Positions 38,201 through 45,880 of a stretch of DNA of 64,000 bases are shown here, one piece after another (the stretch's first letter is position 1; the number at the start of each line of letters is the position of its first letter). Made by a program: the position numbers and the translations under genes. The notes below the pieces were generated by a model that searched no databases, was not told the DNA's origin, and was given only the letters and a program-made list of their open reading frames with translations. The DNA lies in the NCBI RefSeq assembly GCF_000013645.1, contig NC_007951.1:1736001-1800000 (forward strand), in the 5' to 3' direction. The DNA is from Paraburkholderia xenovorans LB400 (GTDB lineage Bacteria; Pseudomonadota; Gammaproteobacteria; Burkholderiales; Burkholderiaceae).

Positions 38201-41200
38201 TCGGCCTGACCGACGCGCAAATGAAGCAGCTGACAACCGACCTGGTGTGGCTCGTGTCGCAGACCGTGACGCTGCCCGACGGCACCCAGCAGACCGTGCT
38301 CGTGCCGAAGCTGTATCTTGCACAGGCCAACACGGTCGATCTGCAGGACAGCGGCGCGCTGGTCGCCGGTAACGCGGTGAGCCTGAATGCGACCGGCGAC
38401 GTGAGCAACAGCGGTCACATTGTGGGGGACATGGCCACTGCGGTGCTCGGCAACAACATCGTCAATAGCGGTGTGATCGGCAGCGGCGGCACGACGGTGG
38501 TGTCGGCCGTGCAGGACGTGCGTAACACGAGCGGGCGCATCGGCGGGGTGCAGACGGTGGTTCAGGCCGGGCGCGATGTGATCAACGAAACGGCGACCGC
38601 GAGTGTGTCGAACACACTGCAGCAGGCCGGTTTCACGTCCAGTGCTTCTTCGCAAAACATACTGGCCACCGGCACGATTTCGGCGTCGGAGAATGCGGTG
38701 GTGCTGGCGCAGCGCGATGTGAATCTCGCCGGCGCCGCCATCGAGTCGGGCAACAGTGCCTTTGTGGGCGCGGGCCGCAATATCAACGTCGGCACGACGA
38801 CGCTTGGCGCGACGCAGGATGCGGGTACTAACGACGGGCTCAACGGCGGGCATACCACCACGACACAGAACGTCGGCAGCATGATCACGACGGGCGGCAA
38901 CCTGACCACGGTGTCGGGCGGCAATACGACGCTCACCAATGCGACCGTCAGGACGGGTGGCGATGCAGCGATGATTGCCGCCAACAATCTGACGCTGACC
39001 GCCGCGACCGACACGCGTTCGCACAAAGAGCAATCGCTCGGCGGCCCGCAGTCGAAGCACACCGGTTCGAGCTACGACGAGACGGCGCAGGGTAGCAATC
39101 TGAACGCCGCCAGAGATCTGACGCTCGGGGCCGGGCAGACGGCAGCGGCGGCTGCTCTGCTGAAGGAGCATGGCCTCGTCGCGGCAGCGGACGCGCCCAT
39201 CGGCGCAGGCAATCTCACGGTGCTGGGGTCGAGCGCGACCACCGGGGCGAGTGCCGCAGACGGTAGCGTGAGCGGAGGCGCCGCCACGCTGGCGGCGACC
39301 GGCAATGTGACGATCGGCGCGGTGACCGAAACGCACGACTCGCAGAGCTGGTCGCACAATGAACACTCGGGCTTCATGTCGAGCGACAAGACGACCGACC
39401 AGACATCGTCGCATCAGGTGATCTCCGTTGGCTCGACGGTCTCGGGTGATACGGTGAGTGCGAATGCCGGTCACGATCTGACGATTGCGGGCTCGACAGT
39501 CGCCTCGACGAACGACATGTCGCTGTCGGCCGGGCATGATCTGACGGTGACGACGACGCAGGACACCAGTCAGAGCAGCCGTTTTCACCAGGAACAGAAG
39601 TCGGGTCTGGGCGGCACGGGCGGCGCCGGCATTTCGTACGGCACGAGCGACCGGAAGGAAACGACGACCGATAACTCGGTCACGCAGAACGGCAGTCTGG
39701 TGGGCAGCACGGACGGCAGCGTGACGATGACGGCGGGCAACGGTTTGCATATCACGGGCAGCGATGTGATCGCGGCGCGGGATGTGACGGGCAAGGCGGC
39801 GAGCGTCACGATCGATGCGGCGACGGGTACGAATCACCATGACGAGACGCAGGAGACGAAGACGAGCGGCTTCACGCTTGGGCTGGGCGGTAGTGTGGGG
39901 GATGCGATCAATAACGCGATCCAGCAGTCGCAGGCGGCGGGTAGCGGTGCGGGTGATTCGAGGGCGAAGGCGTTGCACGGTATTGCGGCGGCCGGAAACG
40001 CTGCAATGGCTGTTGCAGGTGTGACCGGTGGCTCGCTCGCCGGTTCGAACCCGAGCATTTCGGTGCAGTTGAGCTACGGCACGAGCCAGTCGAAGAATAC
40101 CTTCACGGAAGACCAGACGATGCAGACCGGCTCGACCATCAAGGCCGGTGGTACGGCCTCGTTCACCGCGACCGGTGGCGGTGATGGGCCGGCCTCGCCG
40201 AATAATGGCAATGTGACGATCGCCGGTTCGAGCGTCAGCGGCAACAACGTTGCGCTGAGCGCGCAGAACGAGGTGAATCTCATCAACACGACGAACACCG
40301 ATTCGACGCGCAGCACGAACAGGTCGAGTAGTGCGAGCGTAGGGGTTTCGTACGGCACCAATGGTTTCGGTGTGTCGGCATCGATGTCCAACGCGCACGG
40401 CGACGCGAATTCCGATGCGGCGATGCAGAACAACACGCATGTAAGTGCGGCAAACAACGTGTCGATCGTCTCGGGCGGCAACACCAGCATCGTCGGCGCG
40501 GATGTGAGCGGCAATCACGTGTCGGCGGATGTAGGCGGTAACCTGAACGTGCAGAGCGTGCAGGACACGACCGTGAGCGCCGCGCACCAGTCGAGCACGA
40601 GCGGTGGCTTCAGCATCAGTCAGGGCGGTGGCAATGCGAGCTTCAGCAGCCAGCACGGCAGTTCGAGCGGGAACTATGCGGCGGTGAACGGGCAGGCGGG
40701 GATTCAGGCGGGCAATGGCGGGTTCGATATCAATGTAAAGGGCAACACGAATCTCACGGGCGCGTACATCGCGAGTACGGCCGATGCCTCGAAGAACGGT
40801 TTGACCACCGGCACGCTGACGGTGAGCGATATCCAGAACCACTCCGATTACAGCGCCTCGAGCGGCGGCTTCAGTGCGGGCGCGGGGATCGGTTCAACGG
40901 GCAAGGCGGTGGGGCCGGGTTCGGTCAGCGGTGCGGGTGGCGTGACGCCGATGATGTCGCAACACGATAGCGGCAGCAGCAGTGCGACGACGAAAAGTGC
41001 GATCAGTGCCGGCACGATCAGCGTCACGGACGCGGCGAACCAGGCGCAGGATGTGGCGGGTATCAATCGCGATACGACGGACCTGAACGGCAGGGTGTCG
41101 AAGCTGCCGGATGTCAATAATCTGCTGTCGGCGCAGGCGGATACGATGAATGCGGCGCAGGCGGCGGGGCAGGTTGTGGCGCAGGGAATTGGTGCGTATG

Positions 41201-42141
41201 CGGATATGAAGCGTGATCAGGCATCTGATGAAGCGACTGCAGCTTCTTGGGATGAGGGTGGGACGGATCGCACCTTGCTGCATATCGCGGGCGGTGCACT
41301 CATCGGCGGGCTCGGTGGTGGTGGAATTGGAACGGCCCTGCAGGGTGCAGCAGGCGCGGGGCTGTCGGCAGCGATGGCGAAGCAACTGGAGGATATCTAC
41401 AAGGGCGTAGGATCAGCCACCGGTTCGGAACTGCTGGGCAACATTGCTGCCAATGTGGTTGCTGGCGTCGGCGGTGCGCTGGTCGGTGGCGGCGTTGGGG
41501 CGAGCACGGCATCGAACGTCGAGTTGTATAACCAGGCGGCACACCGGAAGCCGAAAGACCTCGTATCACAGGTGTGCCCAGCAGGGGCGCAATGTAGCGA
41601 CGCGACGTTGAACGCGGTGATTCAGGCGCAAGGGGACAATGCGGCGGTGGCCTCGGGGAACATGAAGACGGCGGCCGCTTACGGCGCTCCGGCTGCTGCT
41701 GTGATTGCTCTTGGGCCTGAAGCTGTGACGGCTGCTGCCCTTGCAGGTGGCCTTGACTACACGGGAGGTGTTTACAGTTATGCGACAGGGCTTACAAAGG
41801 ACGCGCCAAGCGTTACGAATTCGTATATTGCCGGGGTTGTGGGTGGTCTGGCCTATCCTCTCGCAATTGGAGATGCAGCGATTGCCGGAATGGGAACGGC
41901 CGGGAAGATTGCGGCCAATGCATATAACGCCGGGGTAACGGGTGTTGGTGCGTTTGGTACGGCCGCAATGACTGGAGGTAATCCGGATATCTCTGCCGGC
42001 TTTGCCACTGGATCTGTTGCAACAGGCAGCTTGGTAAAGGCGATGTTCCCTGGTCCCATTGGTAACTTCTTGAACAACTTGATTCAAGGCGCTGCGGGGC
42101 CGATACAGAATGCCGTAACCCAAGGTGGGTCAAATAAATGA
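32236..42141 (+). CDS. bcpA: BcpA/CdiA-type contact-dependent inhibition exoprotein
   Basis: 3301-residue filamentous haemagglutinin-like toxin carrier exported by BcpB. The start MNKKTYRLIFSRLRGMLVAV is a classical extended signal peptide region (ESPR), cleaved after AHA near residue 77. The TPS secretion domain (about 78-330) includes GNPNYLPG. Long Gly/Asn/Ser FHA repeats follow (LSNRGGRLTQYGSADQTLSAGG units occur repeatedly). A Tyr/Thr-rich segment (about 1560-1690) could be a receptor-binding region, then DUF637-like repeats. The toxin begins at the NVELYN boundary (41518), with an unusual hydrophobic C-terminus. The stop overlaps the immunity gene (ATGA). Gene order toxin-immunity-lipoprotein-transporter marks the Burkholderia type. 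Confidence 0.93.
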   Translation: MNKKTYRLIFSRLRGMLVAVSETATAAGNTVSGETGWARQAARQTVLRRSLSCFALRHAAFGAMTLAGALVISTPEAHAQIVPGGAHAPSVIQTQSGIPQVNVNRPSAAGVSVNTYGQFDVQRPGAILNNSPTIVNTQQAGYINGNPNYLPGQSASIIVNQVNSNNPSQLRGYVEVAGRRAEVVIANSSGLILDGGGFINTSRAILTTGNPTYGGNGALTGFDVTAGRITVQGAGLNASNVDQVDLIARAVAANAAIYGNTLNVVAGANHVDHDTLAATPIAGSGSLPAVSIDVSQLGGMYANRIFLASNEYGVGVSNAGVLAAQAGDLTLQSNGQLVLAGKTTASGNLAATAASIQNSGSTYAQQSVTVNTSGALSNTGTLAAQQNTNISAASLSSSGTLGAGINGDGSIGHAGDLTVAASGALGATGHTAAGGNATLSGAALSLGGSQTSASGNLTLLASIGDMSLAGASVAAGGAINATARGTLTNDNGALSSAGAQTVAAGALSNQGGQIISQSTLNIGTGGALNNRQGIIQSSGNQTLGAASIDNTAGRVVMLGNGAQSVTATGALVNAPGTTATGAPGGVIGSNGALGVSAGSIANQGQFNALGDASLHAQSIDNHAGSVTAGGNLSASSTGALNNRDGTLSGTVTTVSGASVDNSSGTVEGNTLTLSSSGNLTNRGGHISQSGNAAQRIFAGGAFDNTGGSIASNATNLDVSAQSLANDAGSIQHAGSGTLAVTTTGNLSNSAGKVVTNGALDATGAAVSNQGSLSAKGDATVRAQTLDNHAGSIVAGGALVASGIGVVDNRNGTLSGAATNVSGASVDNSNGTIEGDTLALSSSGNLSNRGGRLTQYGSADQTLSAGGTLDNTGGFVATNATNLTVSSQSVTNDTGSIQHAGSGTLALASAGTLSNTGGNVVTNGALDVSGTAVSNQGSLSAKGDATVRAQSLDNHAGSVVAGGNLGANIAGALANQSGTLSGATTTVSGSSVDNSNGTIEGNTLALSSSGNLSNRGGRLTQYGSADQTLSAGGALDNTGGTLATNAANLTVSGQSITNDAGSIQHAGTGTLNVTTPGALSDVAGQIATNGALIARSASLDNSNGTVSAQGSAQVDANTSLTNRGGTLYGKAGLTATTQGAFDNTQGSVQTDGNLSVNAGGALSNTSGTISVNGASGNAATATVSASSIDNTSGKLTNSGSGATTITAATGITNSAGTMGGNGDVTLGAQTLTNTASAKFVAARVASLNVTNRVNNSGGTIYGGTALNLNQSGASVINDSGRLEGGQDVSVRVASLANSAGALRANRDITASGVVSGDGTMTAGRNLGLAVTGDYTNGASNSLHADGNMTVSATGTLTNAGTLAASGALSASGANVVNAAGADINSASTTVNATGTLTNAGRIEGDSVTTHSATLANTGTLIGNTVQVNAADVQNTGAAAAIAAAQSLNIYASNSVTNSDGALIYSGGSLAIAKDGARDGSGMLANQTGTLTNSAATIEAVGDVDIAAHTVNNLRTGVQTQAGTPQNTGTNTLTLWTAGLSGDDLGFYDSSVYPQWNWRGGAIGTATIGALMHPITVTVPKSQVASLDANAQTLSFAQPLTDTYISTSTPLVEVCNTHDFCSQQHVSQTRTITNNATQYYNSITDNGSTYTITLWPDYNPATNIRPDNVTVRTDLGSDNHDYVEMKRVSTSTTSTDQLLSAGTPALLQAQGSIRINSDGGAINNQSSTMTAGGNLIRRAVGGSVNDSGTVLQQTVTADTQSTYYWHQKTGGSDDTKIVEDGITQSTTTVAALPAIATANGAVQTSGQTISVASVNRVGQTVVGSGVTGGNATGTQLGGVNGQAADAGTAGGVTGQTASANIATGVSGLTVRPQTLGGAAGGIPNLKLPVNSLYTYQTAPGATYLVATDPRLTTYTKFISSDYLLGALGLNPQTTEKRLGDGAYEQQLVMNQVTQLTGRTFLAGYSDNLDEYTALMNSGVTYAKSFGLTPGIGLTDAQMKQLTTDLVWLVSQTVTLPDGTQQTVLVPKLYLAQANTVDLQDSGALVAGNAVSLNATGDVSNSGHIVGDMATAVLGNNIVNSGVIGSGGTTVVSAVQDVRNTSGRIGGVQTVVQAGRDVINETATASVSNTLQQAGFTSSASSQNILATGTISASENAVVLAQRDVNLAGAAIESGNSAFVGAGRNINVGTTTLGATQDAGTNDGLNGGHTTTTQNVGSMITTGGNLTTVSGGNTTLTNATVRTGGDAAMIAANNLTLTAATDTRSHKEQSLGGPQSKHTGSSYDETAQGSNLNAARDLTLGAGQTAAAAALLKEHGLVAAADAPIGAGNLTVLGSSATTGASAADGSVSGGAATLAATGNVTIGAVTETHDSQSWSHNEHSGFMSSDKTTDQTSSHQVISVGSTVSGDTVSANAGHDLTIAGSTVASTNDMSLSAGHDLTVTTTQDTSQSSRFHQEQKSGLGGTGGAGISYGTSDRKETTTDNSVTQNGSLVGSTDGSVTMTAGNGLHITGSDVIAARDVTGKAASVTIDAATGTNHHDETQETKTSGFTLGLGGSVGDAINNAIQQSQAAGSGAGDSRAKALHGIAAAGNAAMAVAGVTGGSLAGSNPSISVQLSYGTSQSKNTFTEDQTMQTGSTIKAGGTASFTATGGGDGPASPNNGNVTIAGSSVSGNNVALSAQNEVNLINTTNTDSTRSTNRSSSASVGVSYGTNGFGVSASMSNAHGDANSDAAMQNNTHVSAANNVSIVSGGNTSIVGADVSGNHVSADVGGNLNVQSVQDTTVSAAHQSSTSGGFSISQGGGNASFSSQHGSSSGNYAAVNGQAGIQAGNGGFDINVKGNTNLTGAYIASTADASKNGLTTGTLTVSDIQNHSDYSASSGGFSAGAGIGSTGKAVGPGSVSGAGGVTPMMSQHDSGSSSATTKSAISAGTISVTDAANQAQDVAGINRDTTDLNGRVSKLPDVNNLLSAQADTMNAAQAAGQVVAQGIGAYADMKRDQASDEATAASWDEGGTDRTLLHIAGGALIGGLGGGGIGTALQGAAGAGLSAAMAKQLEDIYKGVGSATGSELLGNIAANVVAGVGGALVGGGVGASTASNVELYNQAAHRKPKDLVSQVCPAGAQCSDATLNAVIQAQGDNAAVASGNMKTAAAYGAPAAAVIALGPEAVTAAALAGGLDYTGGVYSYATGLTKDAPSVTNSYIAGVVGGLAYPLAIGDAAIAGMGTAGKIAANAYNAGVTGVGAFGTAAMTGGNPDISAGFATGSVATGSLVKAMFPGPIGNFLNNLIQGAAGPIQNAVTQGGSNK
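41518..42138 (+). other. Module 1 toxin domain (BcpA-CT)
   Basis: C-terminal 207 residues of BcpA after NVELYN. An entry-like segment with paired Cys (QVCPAGAQCSDATL) is followed by Gly/Ala-rich hydrophobic helices (AAAVIALGPEAVTAAALAGG; SYIAGVVGGLAYP; IGDAAIAGMG). No catalytic motif is visible. The shape suggests a membrane-inserting toxin. Module 3 carries a close relative. Confidence 0.7.
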
Positions 42142-42401
42142 AACCAGCCTCAACCGAATATGCACAGCAGTCCAGGAAGCTGATTCTCCGAGCGCTAGTA
42201 GCATATGCAGGAGCTATTGGAGTGGTTGCCGTAGCATTGGTTATATCCGTTTCTCATGGTTCTGGCTGGAGACCCGCACTGGCTGGAATGCCGCTTTACG
42301 TGATTCTATTCGGTGGAGTGACATATCAACTGATCAAGGAATTCCGCGTGCTGAAACAGCAGGAGCGTGACCGCCCGGCCTCCAATGGCAGTGGCGATTA
42401 G
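42138..42401 (+). CDS. Module 1 immunity protein (BcpI), two-helix membrane protein
   Basis: 87 residues with two hydrophobic segments (about 15-35 and 48-66) separated by GSGWRPALAGMP. Its ATG overlaps the toxin stop (ATGA). Position and size identify it as the cognate immunity protein of BcpA-CT. It is clearly homologous to the module 3 immunity protein (GWRPALAG core). Membrane location matches a toxin that attacks the inner membrane. Confidence 0.75.
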   Translation: MKPASTEYAQQSRKLILRALVAYAGAIGVVAVALVISVSHGSGWRPALAGMPLYVILFGGVTYQLIKEFRVLKQQERDRPASNGSGD

Positions 42402-42403
42402 TG

Positions 42404-42435
42404 ACAATAAGCCCGACCACGGACGGGTTTATTGT
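42404..42435. terminator. Terminator hairpin after module 1
   Basis: ACAATAAGCCCG pairs with CGGGTTTATTGT (one mismatch) around an 8-base loop, with A-rich and T-rich sides, so it can work in both directions. Confidence 0.75.
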
Positions 42436-42447
42436 TTATAGCGTCGT

Positions 42448-42497
42448 TCAGTCTGGCGTGGTAACGAGCCTGCCGTGCTGGACCTCAATCCTCACGC
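42448..42497 (-). pseudogene. SymE-like gene remnant, copy 1 (C-terminal end)
   Basis: Minus-strand reading RVRIEVQHGRLVTTPD then stop, the last 16 residues of a SymE-type protein. The sequence breaks at 42497/42498 exactly where a copy of bcpA repeat DNA begins. The same end occurs at 44351. Confidence 0.7.
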
Positions 42498-44010
42498 GGG
42501 CGCGTACATCGCGAGTACGGCCGATGCCTCGAAGAACGGTTTGACCACTGGCACGCTGACGGTGAGCGATATCCAGAACCACTCCGATTACAGCGCCTCG
42601 AGCGGCGGCTTCAGTGCGGGCGCGGGGATCGGTTCAACGGGCAAGGCGGTGGGGCCGGGTTCGGTCAGCGGTGCGGGTGGCGTGACGCCGATGATGTCGC
42701 AACACGATAGCGGCAGCAGCAGTGCGACGACGAAAAGTGCGATCAGTGCCGGCACGATCAGCGTCACGGACGCGGCGAACCAGGCGCAGGATGTGGCGGG
42801 TATCAATCGCGATACGACGGACCTGAACGGCAGGGTGTCGAAGCTGCCGGATGTCAATAATCTGCTGTCGGCGCAGGCGGATACGATGAATGCGGCGCAG
42901 GCGGCGGGGCAGGTTGTGGCGCAGGGAATTGGTGCGTATGCAGACGGGAAGAAAGCGCAGGCCGGGCAGCAGGAGAAGGCGGATGAGCTGGCGGGAAATA
43001 CTGCCGCTGCTGCAGCCGACAAGGCCGAAGCTGCGTCGTGGGATGAGGGTGGGACGAACCGCGTTGTGGCGCACACGATCGGCGGCGCACTGGTTGCCGG
43101 GCTGGGAGGTGGCAGTGCGCCTGGGGGCGCGCTCGGTGCAGGCGGATCGGCAGCGCTGGCGGGCAAGCTGAACGGTCTTGCGGACGAGATTGGCAGGCAC
43201 ACTGGATCGATGACGCTGGGCAACGTAGCATCGAATGTGCTGGCTGGTGCGGGTGGAACGTTGCTTGGCGGCAACTCGGGAGCGTTCGCTGCGTCAAACG
43301 AGGACTTGTACAATCGGAGTTCAGGCAACGGTGAAGGCAAGGGCGGGACGGGGAACGAATTTATAGACCGTTTCGCCGCATGGTCAGACGATCCGCTGGG
43401 TACGTTGAACCGGCAGATGTCGTCGCTGGGCGACGAGTTTGGCGCACTTATGAGGCACGGTGCGCAGACCAAGATGTCCGAATCGCCGGCAAGCCTGATG
43501 GCTCAGGGTGCTGCGAACGGAGTCAGTGCTGTCACTGGTGTGGGAGGAGGCAGGCCGCCGGCTGCAAGTCCCGGAATGGTAGTTGTGAATTCGTCGACGG
43601 GGCAGGTCGCGAACGCTGCAGTTGGTACGCCGGGTAATGCGACTCTCAATAGTGGCAACGATGATCAGCAGTCAGCGAACAATGGCGCCAGTGATAACAG
43701 TCCCTACTCGAACCTTTCAGACTCTCCAAGTGTCGGACCAGGCAAGAACTTCACGGCAGCCCAGAAGCAAAAGATTTATCAGCAAAATATGGAGAGCAAC
43801 GGTGGGGTGTTGCGATCGGATCAGGATGGAACTGAATTGGTCATGCCAAGCAAGAGCGAGAAAGGGGTTACGCCGCCTTCGAATGAGGCACAGATTGACC
43901 ATATTGTTCCGCGGAATCCGGCTGATCCGGACGCATCGAAAGGTACGAATAGTTATGGCAACGCCCAAGTACTATCACGGGATCAAAATCGGCAGAAGTC
44001 AAACAAATAG
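42475..44010 (+). CDS. Module 2: truncated BcpA copy with HNH-type nuclease toxin
   Basis: 511-codon frame with no secretion signal. The first 150 residues copy bcpA (444 bp, near-identical to 40758-41201), and then sequence diverges up to EDLYN at 43303, the toxin boundary. The toxin C-terminus (QIDHIVPRNPADP, then TNSYGNAQVLSRDQNRQKSN) matches the HNH endonuclease pattern with DH, N and terminal K. It is expected to degrade DNA in the target cell cytosol. As an orphan module it can be used only after recombination into full-length bcpA. The in-frame start lies in the SymE scar, so it may not be translated. Confidence 0.8.
   Translation: MLDLNPHAGAYIASTADASKNGLTTGTLTVSDIQNHSDYSASSGGFSAGAGIGSTGKAVGPGSVSGAGGVTPMMSQHDSGSSSATTKSAISAGTISVTDAANQAQDVAGINRDTTDLNGRVSKLPDVNNLLSAQADTMNAAQAAGQVVAQGIGAYADGKKAQAGQQEKADELAGNTAAAAADKAEAASWDEGGTNRVVAHTIGGALVAGLGGGSAPGGALGAGGSAALAGKLNGLADEIGRHTGSMTLGNVASNVLAGAGGTLLGGNSGAFAASNEDLYNRSSGNGEGKGGTGNEFIDRFAAWSDDPLGTLNRQMSSLGDEFGALMRHGAQTKMSESPASLMAQGAANGVSAVTGVGGGRPPAASPGMVVVNSSTGQVANAAVGTPGNATLNSGNDDQQSANNGASDNSPYSNLSDSPSVGPGKNFTAAQKQKIYQQNMESNGGVLRSDQDGTELVMPSKSEKGVTPPSNEAQIDHIVPRNPADPDASKGTNSYGNAQVLSRDQNRQKSNK
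42498..42941 (+). repeat. Direct repeat A: copy of bcpA 40758-41201
   Basis: 444 bp almost identical to 40758-41201 (one difference noted near 42547). It begins at the SymE scar junction. Confidence 0.9.
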
Positions 44011-44013
44011 CAT

Positions 44014-44307
44014 ATGACCTCAAATCAATGGCCTTTCAGTGAGCTGCCGAATGTGGCAGTTATCGCCAATCGTAAGATTGTGCAGGGGCGAGAATGGATT
44101 GCTTATGTCTCGCATGATAGTGACGACGGCGCATGGCAATTCCACACGAGCGCACAAGAACCTCCGACGGAAGGCGAAGCGGCTCTCGTCAGTTTGGAGA
44201 GCATTATGAAGATTGACGGCACGATCGCAGAGCTTGCCGATCTTCCGCTTGGATGGCATGCATGGCGCAAATCAAAAAGTGAGCCTTGGCAACGTGCGAA
44301 GATGTAG
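44014..44307 (+). CDS. Module 2 immunity protein (DUF2185/Imm33-like)
   Basis: 97 residues, soluble. The core ISHDSDDGAWQFH-type segment (here VSHDSDDGAWQFHTS) and the end GWHAWRKSKSEPWQR resemble the DUF2185/Imm33 immunity family. It starts 3 bp after the nuclease toxin stop and is the presumed inhibitor of that toxin. It is the only one of the seven immunity candidates without a membrane segment, in line with a cytosolic nuclease target. Confidence 0.75.
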   Translation: MTSNQWPFSELPNVAVIANRKIVQGREWIAYVSHDSDDGAWQFHTSAQEPPTEGEAALVSLESIMKIDGTIAELADLPLGWHAWRKSKSEPWQRAKM

Positions 44308-44309
44308 TG

Positions 44310-44339
44310 CAATAAACCCGGCTGTAGCCGGGTTTATTG
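44310..44339. terminator. Terminator hairpin after module 2
   Basis: Perfect 14-bp inverted repeat CAATAAACCCGGCT / AGCCGGGTTTATTG; the T-rich right arm supports rightward termination and the A-rich left arm leftward. Confidence 0.85.
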
Positions 44340-44350
44340 TTCGTGAAGTT

Positions 44351-44563
44351 TCAATCTGGTGTGGTGACGAGCCTGCCGTGCTGGACCTCGATCCTCACGC
44401 GCTGTCCGGGCGAGAAGCCGGCCTGCTCAAGCCACATGCCGGCGATGCGCAGCCACGAAAAAAACCTTGGTGTACGCCAGTCCCTGCCGGGTTTCGGTTT
44501 GCGCGGCTGGAAGCGGATATGGCGCGCTGCGATGTTGTAGGCGAGGCGACGAACCTGCTGGCC
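44351..44563 (-). pseudogene. SymE-like gene remnant, copy 2 (nearly full)
   Basis: Minus strand reads RFQPRKPKPG, then FFSWLRIAGMWLEQAGFSPGQRVRIEV and QHGRLVTTPD stop. This is the typical SymE type I toxin pattern (AbrB-like fold). The 5' end is cut at 44563, where bcpA-derived DNA starts, and the frame runs on into antisense bcpA. It lacks a start of its own. Confidence 0.75.
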
Positions 44564-44767
44564 GGGTATCAATCGCGATACGACGGACCTGAACGGCAGG
44601 GTGTCGAAGCTGCCGGATGTCAATAATCTGCTGTCGGCGCAGGCGGATACGATGAATGCGGCGCAGGCGGCGGGGCAGGTTGTGGCGCAGGGAATTGGTG
44701 CGTATGCGGATATGAAGCGTGATCAGGCATCTGATGAAGCGACTGCAGCTTCTTGGGATGAGGGTGG
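44564..44767 (+). repeat. Direct repeat B: copy of bcpA 41058-41261
   Basis: 204 bp identical by eye to 41058-41261; part of it also occurs in module 2. It follows the second SymE scar directly. Confidence 0.9.
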
Positions 44768-45635
44768 AGCGAACCGCGTTGCACTACATGTCATTGGCGG
44801 AGGGCTAATTGGTGGTCTTGGCGGCGGCAGCGCGTTCGGGGCTATCGGTGGCGCGGCTGGTGCCGGTCTTTCCTCTGCGATGGCCGGTGAGCTGGACAGG
44901 ATCTCAAAGGGAGTAAAAGCGGCAACGGGTTCGGAACTTCTTGGCAATATTTCGGCGAACGTAGTTGCTGGAGTTGGCGGCGCACTGGTGGGTGGAACGG
45001 CGGGCGCAGCTACCGGTTCAGCGGTTCAGCTATACAACCAGGGCAACGACAAGCGCAAGAGTCTGGTCGCACAAGTATGTCCGGCAGGCGCGCAGTGTAG
45101 TGACGCAACGTTGAGTGCAGCGATTCAGGCGCAGGGAGCAAATGCCGGCGAGGCCTCCGCAAACATGAAAGCTGGCGCCCTTTATGGCGTTCCTGCGGCT
45201 GCCGTGGTTGCGCTCGGACCAGAGGCCGTAACGGCGGCGCTACTGGCTGGAGGCTATGATTACGCGGGCAATTACTATAATTTCAAGACTGGGCTTAGCA
45301 AGGACGCACCAAGCGTTACGAATTCATATATCGCTGGAGTTGTTGGCGGCTTGTCATCTCCCTTCCTGATCGGGGACGCCGCAATTGCTGGAATGGGAAT
45401 GGCTGGAAAAATCGCGGCCAATGTGTACAACGCTGGGGCGACGGGTGTCGGTGCGTTTGGGAGTGCTGGGATGACCGGAAGTAATCCAGATCTATCTGCG
45501 GGTGTCGCCGCATCCACAACAACTGCTGGCTCGTGGGCAAAAGCGGTATTGCCACCGCCTCTGGGGAATTTTGCTAACCAGCTTTTGCAAGGCGCAGCCG
45601 GGCCGATACAGGGCGCAATTCAATCGGGAAAATGA
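44601..45635 (+). CDS. Module 3: truncated BcpA copy with module 1-like hydrophobic toxin
   Basis: 344-codon frame without signal peptide. It opens with repeat-B bcpA sequence and passes a Gly-rich segment to the AVQLYN boundary (45022). The toxin is a close relative of the module 1 toxin (QVCPAGAQCSDATL, KDAPSVTNSYIAGVVGGL), differing most at the C-terminus. It is an orphan allele that could replace the module 1 toxin by recombination in the shared bcpA segment. The stop overlaps the immunity gene (ATGA). Confidence 0.8.
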   Translation: MSKLPDVNNLLSAQADTMNAAQAAGQVVAQGIGAYADMKRDQASDEATAASWDEGGANRVALHVIGGGLIGGLGGGSAFGAIGGAAGAGLSSAMAGELDRISKGVKAATGSELLGNISANVVAGVGGALVGGTAGAATGSAVQLYNQGNDKRKSLVAQVCPAGAQCSDATLSAAIQAQGANAGEASANMKAGALYGVPAAAVVALGPEAVTAALLAGGYDYAGNYYNFKTGLSKDAPSVTNSYIAGVVGGLSSPFLIGDAAIAGMGMAGKIAANVYNAGATGVGAFGSAGMTGSNPDLSAGVAASTTTAGSWAKAVLPPPLGNFANQLLQGAAGPIQGAIQSGK

Positions 45636-45865
45636 TTATGGAGACTCCGGTGCTGCGGAAGTTCATCGTTCGGTACGTTAAAGCATATATCTCTGTGTTT
45701 GCTGTTATTGGCGTAGTTGTCGCAATTTCTGAATTCCAGGGTGCGGGCTGGAGGCCTGCATTAGCTGGCGTTCCGGCGTACATTTCTCTTTTTGCCCTGG
45801 TTACGTATGCCATGGTTAGGGAACTCCGCGAGCTAAGAAAGGATGGCAATAGAGACAAATCGTAG
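45632..45865 (+). CDS. Module 3 immunity protein, two-helix membrane protein
   Basis: 77 residues (an inner ATG at 45638 is possible). Two hydrophobic segments flank GAGWRPALAGVP, homologous to the module 1 immunity protein but with different helices. The ATG overlaps the toxin stop. The divergence between the two pairs is expected if each immunity protein is specific to its own toxin. Confidence 0.75.
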   Translation: MIMETPVLRKFIVRYVKAYISVFAVIGVVVAISEFQGAGWRPALAGVPAYISLFALVTYAMVRELRELRKDGNRDKS

Positions 45866-45880
45866 CGTCAGTATTCTGGG

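Noticed and set aside
32200..42100. Long open frames on the minus strand opposite bcpA (for example 37468-40842)
   Set aside because: They are antisense shadows of a GC-rich repetitive gene: the frame mirrors the codon bias of bcpA, and no domain or ribosome site was seen.
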